DNA from: DAIDKA01 sp036498905
GTDB lineage: Bacteria; Pseudomonadota; Gammaproteobacteria; Steroidobacterales; Steroidobacteraceae
Assembly: GCA_036498905.1 (NCBI GenBank)
Contig: DASYER010000043.1
Coordinates: 39,253 to 103,252 of the forward strand
Length of the DNA: 64,000 nucleotides
Direction of reading: 5' to 3'
The number at the start of each line of letters is the position of its first letter. The first letter of the stretch is position 1. The notes under the pieces are model-generated. The model saw only the letters and a program-made list of their open reading frames with translations. It searched no databases and was not told the DNA's origin. The position numbers were made by a program, and so were the translations under genes. Positions 1 to 9,234 of this stretch are shown piece by piece.

Positions 1-458
1 TCACGCGTCTGGCGCGCGCCTACAACACCGTGGTGCCATCCTCCGGCAAGGTCCTCACCGGCGGCGTGGACGCCAACGCCCTGCAGCGCCCAAAGCGTTT
101 CTTTGGTGCGGCCCGCAATATCGAAGAGGGCGGCAGCCTGACCATCCTGGCCACCGCGCTGATCGATACCGGCTCGAAGATGGATGATGTGATCTACGAG
201 GAATTCAAGGGTACCGGCAACAGCGAAATCCACCTGGATCGCCGCATTGCCGAAAAACGCGTCTTCCCCGCGGTGAACATCAACCGTTCGGGCACGCGCA
301 AGGAAGAACTCATCACCGATCATGGCGAACTTGCCAAGATCTGGATCCTGCGCAAGCTCCTGCATCCCATGGATGAGCTCGCGTCCGTGGAGTTCCTGCT
401 GGACAAGATGAAAGACACCAAGTCCAACGGTGAATTCTTCGAGGCGATGAAGCGTTAG
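1..458 (+). CDS. rho: Transcription termination factor Rho, 3' part (5' truncated by window)
   Basis: The C-terminal third of the Rho RNA-DNA helicase, which ends transcription of untranslated RNA and sets polarity. The frame opens at base 3 and runs to a TAG. Visible Rho signatures are the LARAYN / GGVDANALQRPKRFFGAARN segment (Q- and R-loop region of the hexameric ATPase) and the very conserved end MDELASVEFLLDKMKDTKSN. The rest of the gene, including the RNA-binding N-domain, lies outside the window. It is a single gene on the plus strand, followed by 135 bases before the next start. Assignment is by strong motif recall. Confidence 0.98.
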   Translation, partial: TRLARAYNTVVPSSGKVLTGGVDANALQRPKRFFGAARNIEEGGSLTILATALIDTGSKMDDVIYEEFKGTGNSEIHLDRRIAEKRVFPAVNINRSGTRKEELITDHGELAKIWILRKLLHPMDELASVEFLLDKMKDTKSNGEFFEAMKR

Positions 459-593
459 AAACGGGACCGCGGGACCTGCACATTATGGTACAGGCTCCCG
501 CGACACCGTCGCCACGCTGCGACTGTGGCGCACGGCGACGGCATGTTGGATGATGCTGCTGGCCTGCAAACGGCGGAGCGTTGTCGATAAATC

Positions 594-1430
594 ATGAGTC
601 ACTCAGCCGTCTTGGCGTGTTCCCTGCTCGTTGCCGCACTGGTGCTTCAACCGGCACACGCGGCGGATGACTTCTTCGACAACGACGCACAGACGCCGAG
701 CCCCATCACTGATCACTTCGCGCTGCGCGCCAGTTTCTTTCACGCCAAGGTCGAGACTGATCTGCGACTTGATCCGGGCGCCGATCCGCTGGGTGGCACG
801 GCTCTGTCGGGCACGCGGGATCTGGGTTTCAAGCCCTCCGAGAACGACGGTCTGGCGGAATTGATGTTCCGGTTGCGCGATCGCAACCGCATCAGGGCTG
901 ACTTCCTGGAACTGGACCAGTCCGGGACGACGACGCTCACGCGTCCCATCGTATTCGGCGACGAGGTCTTCAATCGCGGCGACATGCTGCACGCGTCGGT
1001 GCAATGGCGCGTCATGGGGCTGACGTGGACTTACGCCATCATTCAAAACGACCGCTTCGAACTCGGTGCCGGGCTGGGCGTGCACCTGATGGATCTGGAC
1101 GTGCGCGGCAGTGTGCCGGCGCGATTCGCCACCTTTGATACTTCCATCGCGGGCGCATTGCCGACACCGGCAGTGGATGCGGCCTGGCGCATCACGCGCC
1201 GCTTTTCGCTTACCGCCCGCGGTAACTACCTGCGTGGCGCACTCAACAAGACTTCCGGCGTGGTCGGTGACATCCATACCGATGTGCAGTTTCGCTGGGT
1301 GCCGAATCTCGCCGTCGGCGCCGGATATTCGTGGCTGCGACTGAAGCTTGATTCGGTGACGCAGAGCAGCCCGGAGCTGGCCGACATACGCCTGCGCGGC
1401 CCCGAAGTCTTCGTGCGGGCGAGCTTCTGA
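594..1430 (+). CDS. Outer-membrane beta-barrel-like protein, function unknown
   Basis: A 278-residue protein that starts with a clear Sec signal peptide (hydrophobic core about residues 5-20, AHA-A cleavage near residue 23). The mature part has alternating polar/hydrophobic strands (for example FALRASFFHAKVETDLRL, RIRADFLEL, VQFRWVPNLAVGAGYSWLRL) and ends in Phe after a beta strand (VFVRASF), the C-terminal signature of outer-membrane barrels recognised by BAM. No enzyme motif is visible. It sits alone between rho and the convergent purD, whose stop is 4 bases away, so it is probably monocistronic. I recognise only the architecture; the specific family and role are unknown to me. Confidence 0.7.
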   Translation: MSHSAVLACSLLVAALVLQPAHAADDFFDNDAQTPSPITDHFALRASFFHAKVETDLRLDPGADPLGGTALSGTRDLGFKPSENDGLAELMFRLRDRNRIRADFLELDQSGTTTLTRPIVFGDEVFNRGDMLHASVQWRVMGLTWTYAIIQNDRFELGAGLGVHLMDLDVRGSVPARFATFDTSIAGALPTPAVDAAWRITRRFSLTARGNYLRGALNKTSGVVGDIHTDVQFRWVPNLAVGAGYSWLRLKLDSVTQSSPELADIRLRGPEVFVRASF

Positions 1431-1433
1431 CCC

Positions 1434-2729
1434 CTAGACGGTGCGTTCTTCCCGGGCCATCGCCCGATAGCCGATGTCCCGCCGGTACTGCATGCCGCGC
1501 CAATGGATCACATCTGTAAGCGCATAGGCCTGACGCTGCGCGGCCCCGACGCTCTCCCCCAGACCCACCGCGCACAGTACGCGGCCACCGTTGGTCGTCA
1601 CCGTTGCCGTGCCGGGGCTCGTATGCGTTGCGGCGTGAAACACCTTGCCGGGCAGTAGCGCCGCGGCATCGAGCCCGCTGATCACATCGCCCTTGGTGAC
1701 GGCGTCCGGGTAGCCGGCGGCGGCCAGCACGACGCCCAGGGCCGCCCGCGAATCCCATTCGCAACCGGCGCGGTCGAGGCGCCCGGCGAGGGCGGCCCGG
1801 CACAATCCGGTCAGATCCGAGCGCATCCGCGATAACACCGGCTGGGTCTCCGGGTCGCCGAAGCGGCAGTTGTACTCCAGTACATTCGGAGTGCCGTCGG
1901 CCGCGATCATCAGCCCGGCGTAGAGGAAGCCGGTGTAGGGCGTACCGTCGGCAGCAAGGCCGCGGATGGTCGGATAGATGACCTCGTGCATGATGCGTTC
2001 ATGCAGCACCGGCGTGACGATGGGCGCGGGCGAGTAGGCGCCCATGCCGCCGGTATTCGGGCCGGCGTCCGCATCGAGCAGGCGCTTGTGATCCTGGGAA
2101 GTCGCCAGCGGCAGCACATGCGTGCCATCGGCCATCACGATAAAACTGACTTCCTCGCCTTGCAGGAAGTCCTCAATGACTACCTGAACGCCGGCCGACC
2201 CGAACTGGCCGCCGAACATTTCGTGCGCGACCCGGATGGCCTCTTCGTGGGAGTCGACGATGACGACACCCTTGCCGGCGGCCAGGCCGCTGGCCTTGAC
2301 GACAATCGGCACGGGGCGCGAACGCACCCAGGTCTCATCAAACGTGCTGTGCGTGAAGATCCGGTAACCCGCGGTCGGAATGCGGTGACGCTCCAGAAAC
2401 TCCTTGCAGAAGGCCTTCGAGCCCTCCAGACGCGCGCCGAGAGCCGTCGGTCCGAAACACGGCAATCCGTTTGCGGTAAAGGCATCCACCACACCCGCCA
2501 CCAGCGGGGCTTCCGGTCCGACGATGGTCAGATCAACCCTTGCGGACAGCGCCAGGCGCACCAGACCCTCGATATCCTCGGCGCCGACCGCCACATTGGA
2601 CACGCGCGGCTCGGCTGCAGTGCCGGCATTGCCCGGCGCGACCAGGACTTCCTCGACGCCGGCCTCGCCGGCGCATTTCCAGGCGAGCGCGTGTTCACGA
2701 CCGCCGCCACCGATGATCAGAACTTTCAT
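1434..2729 (-). CDS. purD: Phosphoribosylamine-glycine ligase
   Basis: Step 2 of purine synthesis: ATP-dependent joining of glycine to phosphoribosylamine. The protein has 431 residues, the usual length. It opens with MKVLIIGGGGREHALAWK, the PurD N-terminal nucleotide-fold signature. It also carries the ATP-grasp core (PIVVKASGLAAGKGVVIV, about residues 140-160) and the metal/ATP motif LEYNCRFGDPETQ (about residue 285). It lies 6 bases downstream of purH on the same strand, the classical purHD order. The assignment is secure. Confidence 0.98.
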   Translation of the reverse strand: MKVLIIGGGGREHALAWKCAGEAGVEEVLVAPGNAGTAAEPRVSNVAVGAEDIEGLVRLALSARVDLTIVGPEAPLVAGVVDAFTANGLPCFGPTALGARLEGSKAFCKEFLERHRIPTAGYRIFTHSTFDETWVRSRPVPIVVKASGLAAGKGVVIVDSHEEAIRVAHEMFGGQFGSAGVQVVIEDFLQGEEVSFIVMADGTHVLPLATSQDHKRLLDADAGPNTGGMGAYSPAPIVTPVLHERIMHEVIYPTIRGLAADGTPYTGFLYAGLMIAADGTPNVLEYNCRFGDPETQPVLSRMRSDLTGLCRAALAGRLDRAGCEWDSRAALGVVLAAAGYPDAVTKGDVISGLDAAALLPGKVFHAATHTSPGTATVTTNGGRVLCAVGLGESVGAAQRQAYALTDVIHWRGMQYRRDIGYRAMAREERTV

Positions 2730-2735
2730 CGCGCT

Positions 2736-4313
2736 TCAATGCCGGAAATGGCGCATGCCCGTAAACACCATCGCCATGCCGTATTCATCGGCCGCCGCGA
2801 TGACCTCTTCATCACGTTTTGAGCCGCCCGGCTGGATGACGGCGCGGATGCCAAGCGCTGCCGCCGCTTCGAGTCCATCGCGAAACGGAAAGTAGGCATC
2901 CGATGCCATCGCCGCCCCGGCTACTTCGAGTTTCTGATCGGCGGCTTTCAGCGCCGCCAGCCGGGTGGAATACACGCGGCTCATCTGCCCGGCGCCGACG
3001 CCGAGCGTCGCGCCGTCGCGCGCGAACACGATCGCATTGGATTTGACGAACTTGCATACGCGCCAGGCGAAGTCGAGGTCCAGCAGCTCCTGCGCCGTCG
3101 GCGCGCGGCGGGTCACGACCTTCGGGCCGGCCGCCGACAGCTGTGCCGCATCAGGCGTCTGAATCAACAAGCCGCCGGTGACGCTGCGCAGGTCGACATC
3201 AGCTGCGGGCGGCGCGCCGGGCGCATCCGCGATTCGCGCCAGTTCCAGGACGCGGATGTCGGGCTTGCCGGCCAGCACCGCGCGGGCCGCGGCGCCGATT
3301 GCCGGCGCCGCGATGACTTCCGCGAACTGTTGCCCGACGATGCTGCGCGCGGTGGTGGCGTCCAGCTCCTGATTGAAGGCGATGATGCCGCCGAAGGCCG
3401 AAACCGGATCGGTGCGGTACGCCGCCTCGTAAGCCGCCTGCAGCGTCGCGGCCTGGGCGACGCCGCAGGGGTTGGCATGTTTGACGATCACGCAGGCGGG
3501 CTGCGCAAACTGCCGCACGCATTCGATGGCGGTATCCGCATCCGCAATATTGTTAAACGACAGTTCCTTGCCCTGCAGCGCGCGCGCCGCAGCGATGCCC
3601 GATGCGGCCACTCCGGCCGGTCGGTAGAACGCCGCCTGCTGATGCGGATTCTCGCCGTAGCGCAAATCCTGAACCTTCTCGAACAGCAGCGGCAGGGTCG
3701 GCGGGAAAGTCGCTGCCGCCATGCCGTGCTGCCGCATCAGCCACCGCGAGACCATCGTGTCGTAGCGGGCGGTGTGTGCGTAGGCGCTGGCCGCAAGCCG
3801 CGCGCGCAGTTCGAAAGTCGTGTGGCCGCCATGCGCATCGAGCTGCGCCAGCAGTTGCGGGTAGTCGGCCGGATCGACCACGACGGTGACGAACTCGTGG
3901 TTCTTGGCGGCGCCGCGCAGCATCGCGGGACCGCCGATGTCGATGTTCTCGATGCCCGCCTCGTAGCTGCAGTGCGGATCGGCCACCGCACTGGCAAAGG
4001 GATACAGATTGACGACGAGCAGATCGATGGGAACGATGTCGTGTTCGGCCATCGCCGCATCATCGATCCCGCGCCGGCCCAGCAGGCCACCATGGATCTT
4101 CGGGTGCAGCGTTTTGACGCGCCCATCCATGATTTCGGGAAAACCGGTGTAGTCCGCGACCTCGCGTACGGACAGTCCCGCCTCGCGCAGCAGGCGCGCG
4201 GTGCCGCCCGTGGAGAGGATTTCGATGCCGCGCGCTGCAAGCGCATGGGCCAGATCAGTGGCGCCGCTCTTGTCGGACACTGAAATCAGTGCCCGTCGCA
4301 CAGGTTGCAACAT
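2736..4313 (-). CDS. purH: Bifunctional AICAR formyltransferase / IMP cyclohydrolase
   Basis: The last two steps of IMP synthesis. The ATG at 4313 gives 525 residues starting MLQPVRRALISVSDKSG, where PurH homologues normally begin. The 36 extra codons readable upstream are Cys-rich and unlike PurH. The N-terminal MGS-like cyclohydrolase domain includes ILSTGGTARLLREAGL. The C-terminal transformylase domain carries the conserved VIVKHANPCGVA motif and RYGENPHQQAAFY. It is followed directly by purD. The fis gene lies 49 bases upstream on the same strand, so this is probably one transcription unit dusB-fis-purH-purD. Confidence 0.97.
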   Translation of the reverse strand: MLQPVRRALISVSDKSGATDLAHALAARGIEILSTGGTARLLREAGLSVREVADYTGFPEIMDGRVKTLHPKIHGGLLGRRGIDDAAMAEHDIVPIDLLVVNLYPFASAVADPHCSYEAGIENIDIGGPAMLRGAAKNHEFVTVVVDPADYPQLLAQLDAHGGHTTFELRARLAASAYAHTARYDTMVSRWLMRQHGMAAATFPPTLPLLFEKVQDLRYGENPHQQAAFYRPAGVAASGIAAARALQGKELSFNNIADADTAIECVRQFAQPACVIVKHANPCGVAQAATLQAAYEAAYRTDPVSAFGGIIAFNQELDATTARSIVGQQFAEVIAAPAIGAAARAVLAGKPDIRVLELARIADAPGAPPAADVDLRSVTGGLLIQTPDAAQLSAAGPKVVTRRAPTAQELLDLDFAWRVCKFVKSNAIVFARDGATLGVGAGQMSRVYSTRLAALKAADQKLEVAGAAMASDAYFPFRDGLEAAAALGIRAVIQPGGSKRDEEVIAAADEYGMAMVFTGMRHFRH

Positions 4314-4362
4314 GGAAGTCACGTCTCCCGCCGCCCCTTTATCGGGCAGCGTGGCAGGTGTA

Positions 4363-4653
4363 TCAGCCGGCGATGCCGTGCAGGCGCAGCTTCTTGCGCA
4401 AGGTACCGCGATTGATGCCAAGAATGTCGGCGGCGCGCACCTGGTTGCCCTCGGTGTAGTCGAGCACGGCTTTCAGCAGCGGCTCTTCCACTTCGCGCAG
4501 CACCAGATCGTAAAGATGTGCGGGCCGATGGCCGTTCAGGCTGGCGAAGTAGTCAATCAGGGCCCGCTCGGTATGGGTGCGCAGGGGGAGATCTTTGCCG
4601 TTAGACCTTGCCGTAGAGGCACCGCGCGTCCGACCATTCTTCCTGACTACCAT
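4363..4653 (-). CDS. fis: DNA-binding protein Fis
   Basis: A nucleoid-associated protein of 96 residues that bends DNA at rRNA promoters, origins and recombination sites. The C-terminal helix-turn-helix is typical: GNQVRAADILGINRGTLRKK. The middle part YDLVLREVEEPLLKAVLDYT is the Fis dimerisation core. The ATG at 4653 is chosen because GGGGAG stands 5 bases before it; an upstream start at 4677 would add eight unusual residues. It follows dusB by 27 bases, the conserved dusB-fis arrangement of gammaproteobacteria, and precedes purH. Confidence 0.95.
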   Translation of the reverse strand: MVVRKNGRTRGASTARSNGKDLPLRTHTERALIDYFASLNGHRPAHLYDLVLREVEEPLLKAVLDYTEGNQVRAADILGINRGTLRKKLRLHGIAG

Positions 4654-4680
4654 GTGCGCTCCCCAACCGCGTCTCACAGC

Positions 4681-5676
4681 TCAGACGGCCCGATTCGCCT
4701 CGGCCCAGCCGTCAAAGTGATTCTCAGCCAGCCCGAACTGTTCGACCGTATTCCCTGCAGCCAGCAATGCTCGGCGGACACCTTCCGGAACGGAAAGTCG
4801 GTCGCAGTACCAGCTTATATGTTTGCGTGCGATCCGGACTCCCGACGGCTCGCCGTAGAACTCGTACAGGGAAACCAGATGCTCAAGAATAATATCACGC
4901 AGCTGCTGGGGCGCCAGTGCATCGGGGAGTTTCTCACCCGCCAACAGGGCGTTGACATCACGAAAAATCCACGGAGCGCCATGGCTCGCGCGACCGATCA
5001 TTACTCCGTCAGCGCCGGTGTGCGCAAGTACTGTGTGCGCCTTCTGCGGTGAATCAATATCACCGTTGGCGAACACTGGAATCTTCACCATGGATTTGAT
5101 ATTGCGGATCGTCTCGTACTCGGCTTCGCCTGCGTAGCGATCAGCGCGCGTGCGCCCGTGCACGGCAAGCGACTGAATGCCGTGGCTTTCTGCCAGCTGT
5201 GCAATTCGCACGCCATTGATCGATTCGCGGTCCCAGCCGGTGCGAATCTTGAGCGTTACGGGCACGCATACTGCGCGCACCACGGCATCCAGGATCGCGG
5301 CGACCAATAATTCGTCGCGCAGCAAAGCTGAGCCGCAGGATCGACCGCAAACTTTCTTGGCGGGACAACCCATGTTGATATCAATAATTTGCGCGCCCAT
5401 GTCGACGTTGAGGCGCGCAGCCTCGGCAATGGTCGCTGGGTCGGCCCCCGCAAGCTGCACCACCCGAGGCTCCGGCTCGCCGGTGTGATCCAGCCGATGC
5501 CTCGACTTCGGGGTGTGCCATAGACTCGTATCACTGGTCAGCATTTCCGATGCCGCCAATCCGGCACCAAACCTGCGCGCCAGAATGCGGAACGGCCGAT
5601 CCGTGACGCCGGCCATCGGGGCCAGTACTGCGCGGGCCGGCAGGCGCCACGGGCCGATGTGCATTGCAGGAAGCAT
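4681..5676 (-). CDS. dusB: tRNA-dihydrouridine synthase B
   Basis: A flavoenzyme that reduces specific uridines in the tRNA D-loop to dihydrouridine, using NADPH and FMN in a TIM barrel. It has 331 residues. The start region LAPMAGVTDRPFR is the FMN-binding signature. The catalytic Cys stands in NMGCPAKKVC (about residue 103), and HGRTRADRYAG and FANGDIDSP are also conserved. The residue after KKV is Cys rather than the more usual Asn, a small oddity. Its start codon overlaps the stop of the DUF3426 gene by one base (TGATG), so the two are translationally coupled; fis follows. Confidence 0.96.
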   Translation of the reverse strand: MLPAMHIGPWRLPARAVLAPMAGVTDRPFRILARRFGAGLAASEMLTSDTSLWHTPKSRHRLDHTGEPEPRVVQLAGADPATIAEAARLNVDMGAQIIDINMGCPAKKVCGRSCGSALLRDELLVAAILDAVVRAVCVPVTLKIRTGWDRESINGVRIAQLAESHGIQSLAVHGRTRADRYAGEAEYETIRNIKSMVKIPVFANGDIDSPQKAHTVLAHTGADGVMIGRASHGAPWIFRDVNALLAGEKLPDALAPQQLRDIILEHLVSLYEFYGEPSGVRIARKHISWYCDRLSVPEGVRRALLAAGNTVEQFGLAENHFDGWAEANRAV

Positions 5677-6965
5677 CAGCGGCTGCTCGGATCGTTCGCA
5701 CAGCTTACGGTGTGGTCACGACGGGCCATGCAGGCATCGATTTCAAAGCCGGTCGCAGCCTGGCCCGGGTCCTGGAACGCCACCTGCACGTCCACACGCT
5801 GCCCGGGCGCCATAAGGCTCACCTGTGGCGCGCCGCGTCCCAGGTACTCGGCGGGCTGCAGGTCCCGTGCGGCCACCCGATTGCCGAAGCGGTCCTGCAT
5901 CACGACTCGCAGCAGCGGCAGGGGTTGAACGCGTGGTGCACGGTTGCTGATGCTGGCCCGCACCACGAGATCCCCCGGCGCCGCACCATCGGTGCTCGCC
6001 CCCAACTGCCGAACTTCGTAGCTGGCGACGTCCCAGCGCGGTTCCAGCGGCCGCCCGAGACTTTGATAGAGCGCCGTCAAAGGCCGACGCAGAACGGAGG
6101 TGGCCGCGAGGTCATCACGATAGTGGTTCACCACCTGTGCGATCAGACCCAACACCAAAACGGCTGCTGCACCCTGCAGCAGCCATCGCGGCACGCGCGC
6201 AGCGGCCGGTGCCGGAGCCAGCAGCAGCTTCTCCGGTGGCGCCTGCGTAAGCTCCTCGTCGATCGCGGTGTCGCGTGTCGTGTCCCGTGCCTCCAGCGCG
6301 TCGGCAATCTCGCTGGCGGCCAGCGCGTTGACGCCGGGCGGTTCACTGACGCTGCGCAGCGGGGCCGACCAGTCCGCCGTGAACGAGACTTCCTCGTCCG
6401 CGGGGGCGTGGGCGGTGACCGGGAGGGCCACGATCGGCGGGGCGGCGATCGGCAGGGCGGTGGTGCGTGTCGCGGGCCGCGCGGGCGGCAATTCGGCAGG
6501 CTCTTCGCGCACCGGCGCGACGGGCGCAGACGCAATGGGCGCGAGTGCGACGGGGGCAGGCACCGGCGCGACAACCTCCTCCTCGAAGGATTCGGCCGCG
6601 TCGGATGGGACGTCCTCGGCTGCTTCGCCGCTGAGGATGATGGATTCGAAGGTGCCGGTGCGCTCACCGGGAGCCGCCTCGATGAACACCTCGTTGATAT
6701 TGGTGGAGGCCGGATTGAATTCCAGCGAGGTATCGGCCGTCGAGGTCTCGGCAAGCGGGGCAGGCGCCGGCGGCGTCAATGCCGGTCTGCTGTGTGTGTC
6801 CGCGACAGTGGCCTGCTCGGCGGCGCGGGCCGGGTCATCCGCGAGCGCGGCCAGCGCATTGAAGACGTTGTGGCAGCGCCCGCAACGCACATAGCCCTGC
6901 GCCGCACGCAGATCGGTGGCGGTCACGGTGAGCCGCAGGTTGCACTTGGAGCAGACGGTGAACAT
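5676..6965 (-). CDS. DUF3426 / MJ0042 zinc-finger membrane protein
   Basis: A 429-residue protein. The N-terminus is an MJ0042-type zinc ribbon (CSKCNLRLTV ... RCGRCHNVFN, two CxxC pairs). A long low-complexity Ala/Pro/Glu linker follows (about residues 50-240), then one membrane segment (WLLQGAAAVLVLGLIAQVV). The C-terminal DUF3426 domain is probably beta-sandwich and extracytoplasmic (RASISNRAPRVQPLPLLRV, PGQRVDVQVAFQDP). The ATG at 6965 puts the zinc ribbon directly at the N-terminus. Such proteins commonly sit between prmA and dusB; their role is not known to me. The start lies 35 bases from the prmA stop. Confidence 0.85.
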   Translation of the reverse strand: MFTVCSKCNLRLTVTATDLRAAQGYVRCGRCHNVFNALAALADDPARAAEQATVADTHSRPALTPPAPAPLAETSTADTSLEFNPASTNINEVFIEAAPGERTGTFESIILSGEAAEDVPSDAAESFEEEVVAPVPAPVALAPIASAPVAPVREEPAELPPARPATRTTALPIAAPPIVALPVTAHAPADEEVSFTADWSAPLRSVSEPPGVNALAASEIADALEARDTTRDTAIDEELTQAPPEKLLLAPAPAAARVPRWLLQGAAAVLVLGLIAQVVNHYRDDLAATSVLRRPLTALYQSLGRPLEPRWDVASYEVRQLGASTDGAAPGDLVVRASISNRAPRVQPLPLLRVVMQDRFGNRVAARDLQPAEYLGRGAPQVSLMAPGQRVDVQVAFQDPGQAATGFEIDACMARRDHTVSCANDPSSR

Positions 6966-7000
6966 ACCGGCGTTCGGTCCTAGACGGTCCATGCGATCCG

Positions 7001-7879
7001 CTACGCGCGGCGCACGGCTTGCAGTGCGACCCAACCATCGCGCACCGCAATTGGGCTGGTATCAAACCATGCGTCATAGGCCGCTGTCACCTCCGCGGCC
7101 TGGTGCTCCATGAGCCCGGAGAGAATCACCTGACCGCCTGGACGGACCAGCGCGGCGAAGGATTCGGCAAGTGTGCACAGGGGTCCGGAGAGAATATTCG
7201 CCAGCAACACATCCACGGCGCTCGGCAACTGCTCGGCGCTTTCGCAGATGACTGTTGCGGGGGCGACACCATTGGACTGTGCGTTCTGCGCCGTGGCGAG
7301 CAGGGCCTGCGGATCGATGTCGTAACACCAGGCGCGGCGGGCGCCGAGCTTCACGGCCGCGATCGCAAGAATGCCTGAGCCGCAGCCGAAATCGAGCACC
7401 CGGGCCTCGGCCGGCGGGTGGCTGTCGAGCCAGCTCAGGCACATCGCTGTCGTCGCGTGGGTGCCGGTACCGAATGCCAGACCGGGGTCCAGTATGACCA
7501 CCACCGCCTGTGGGTCGGTCACGACTTCATGACGTGGACAAACCCACAGCCGCGCCCCGAACGCCATGGCGTGGAAGTCCTTGAGCCACTCGCGCTCCCA
7601 GAGCCGATCGGCCACGATCCGCGGCTGGATACGCGTCGGATCCACCCCGAGCTGCCGCGCCAGGCAAGCCACGACGCGCGCGCAATCGCTGCCATCGGGG
7701 AACAGTGCCTGCATGCGGGTGGCGGGCCACAGGCGAATCTCGCCGGGTGCCGGTTCGAGCACCGCATCATCCCGACTGTCCGTGAGAGTGACCGAGAGCG
7801 CGCCACTGCTGAACGTGGCCTCTTCGGCGACGTCCGGGTCCAGTCCCTGCAGGTCCAGGGTCAGTTCCAGAAACGGCAT
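7001..7879 (-). CDS. prmA: Ribosomal protein L11 methyltransferase
   Basis: An AdoMet enzyme that trimethylates several amino groups of ribosomal protein L11. The ATG at 7879 gives 292 residues, close to the E. coli length. The N-terminal substrate-binding domain starts PFLELTLDLQGLDPD. The AdoMet motif is VLDFGCGSGILAIAAVKLG, preceded by DPGLAFGTGTHATT and followed by LLANILSGPL, all PrmA signatures. The upstream extension of the reading frame is the out-of-frame shadow of accC. It lies 7 bases downstream of accC, in a likely accB-accC-prmA unit. Confidence 0.97.
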   Translation of the reverse strand: MPFLELTLDLQGLDPDVAEEATFSSGALSVTLTDSRDDAVLEPAPGEIRLWPATRMQALFPDGSDCARVVACLARQLGVDPTRIQPRIVADRLWEREWLKDFHAMAFGARLWVCPRHEVVTDPQAVVVILDPGLAFGTGTHATTAMCLSWLDSHPPAEARVLDFGCGSGILAIAAVKLGARRAWCYDIDPQALLATAQNAQSNGVAPATVICESAEQLPSAVDVLLANILSGPLCTLAESFAALVRPGGQVILSGLMEHQAAEVTAAYDAWFDTSPIAVRDGWVALQAVRRA

Positions 7880-7886
7880 GGTGTGC

Positions 7887-9230
7887 TCAACGCACCCCGA
7901 GGCGCCTCTCCAGGTAGTGGATGTCCTGGCCGCCTGCACCAAAGGCCTGGTGGCTGAAGATTTCCTGATGCAGGGCGATGTTGGTCTTGATGCCTTCGAT
8001 GACCATCTCACCCAGTGCGTTCTTCATGCGGGCAATGGCGGCCTCGCGAGTCTCGGCATGGGTGATGACCTTGCCGATCAGCGAATCGTAGTTCGGTGGC
8101 ACGTTGTAGCCGGAGTAGACATGGCTGTCGATGCGCACCCCGGGTCCGCCGGGCGGATGCCACAGGCGGATCGGCCCCGGTGAGGGCATGAAGGTCTTGG
8201 CATCCTCGGCATTGATGCGGCACTCGATGGCATGCCCGCGGAACTGCACGTCGGCCTGAGTGTAGGCGAGCTTCTCGCCCGCGGCGATCAGCAGCTGCGC
8301 CCGCACCAGATCGATGCCGGTGATCGCCTCCGTCACCGGATGCTCCACCTGAATGCGCGTGTTCATTTCGATGAAATAGAACTCACCATCCTGATACAGA
8401 AACTCCAGGGTTCCGGCGCTGCGGTAGCCGACCGCGCTGACGGCCTCGATGCAACGCTCGCCCATGGTCTTGCGCTGCCGGGCCGTGATGCCCGGGGCCG
8501 GAGCTTCTTCGATCACCTTCTGGTGGCGCCGTTGCATGGAGCAGTCGCGCTCACCCAAATGAATCACGTTACCCTGGCCATCGGCGAGTATCTGGAATTC
8601 AATGTGCCGGGGTCGCTCCAGGAATTTCTCCATGTAGACCTGGTCGTTGTTGAACGCGGCGAGGGCCTCGGCCTTGGTGATGTTGATGGCATTGAGCAAC
8701 GAGGCTTCGGTGTGCACCACGCGCATGCCACGTCCGCCTCCGCCGCCGGAGGCCTTGATGATCACCGGATAACCGATATCGCGGGCAATACGCAGGTTCT
8801 CTTCCGGCTCCGGGCCCAGTGGGCCATCGGATCCTGGGACGCAGGGCACGCCATGCCCCTTCATCACGCGGATCGCGGAGACCTTGTCACCCATCATGCG
8901 GATGGTCTCGGCCTTCGGTCCCACAAAAATGAAACCGCTGTTTTCGACACGTTCGGCGAAATCCGCGTTCTCGGACAGGAAGCCGTACCCAGGATGGATC
9001 GCGCCGGCGTCGGTCACCTCCGCCGCGCTGATGATCGCGGGCATGTTCAGGTAACTCAACTGCGAGGAGGGCGGCCCGATGCAGACGCTCTCGTCCGCCA
9101 GCAGCACGTGCTTGAGGCTGTAGTCCGCCGTGGAATGCACGGCGACGGTCTTGATGCCCAGCTCCTTGCAGGCGCGCAGGATGCGCAGCGCGATTTCACC
9201 GCGATTGGCGATAACCAGTTTTTCGAGCAT
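7887..9230 (-). CDS. accC: Acetyl-CoA carboxylase, biotin carboxylase subunit
   Basis: ATP-dependent carboxylation of the biotin carried on AccB, the first half-reaction of malonyl-CoA formation for fatty acid synthesis. It has 447 residues from the ATG at 9230 (MLEKLVIANRGEIALRILRA). ATP-grasp features include the glycine-rich loop KASGGGGGRGMRVV, the HLGERDCSMQRRHQKVIEEAP segment and the active-site EMNTRIQVEHPVTE. The accB gene precedes it by 4 bases on the same strand, the standard accBC operon. Confidence 0.98.
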   Translation of the reverse strand: MLEKLVIANRGEIALRILRACKELGIKTVAVHSTADYSLKHVLLADESVCIGPPSSQLSYLNMPAIISAAEVTDAGAIHPGYGFLSENADFAERVENSGFIFVGPKAETIRMMGDKVSAIRVMKGHGVPCVPGSDGPLGPEPEENLRIARDIGYPVIIKASGGGGGRGMRVVHTEASLLNAINITKAEALAAFNNDQVYMEKFLERPRHIEFQILADGQGNVIHLGERDCSMQRRHQKVIEEAPAPGITARQRKTMGERCIEAVSAVGYRSAGTLEFLYQDGEFYFIEMNTRIQVEHPVTEAITGIDLVRAQLLIAAGEKLAYTQADVQFRGHAIECRINAEDAKTFMPSPGPIRLWHPPGGPGVRIDSHVYSGYNVPPNYDSLIGKVITHAETREAAIARMKNALGEMVIEGIKTNIALHQEIFSHQAFGAGGQDIHYLERRLGVR

Positions 9231-9234
9231 GGGA

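Noticed and set aside
468..502. Hairpin CGCGGGACCTG / CAGGCTCCCGCG after rho
   Set aside because: A stable stem with one bulge but no T-run, so I do not call it an intrinsic terminator. It may still be a transcript-end structure.
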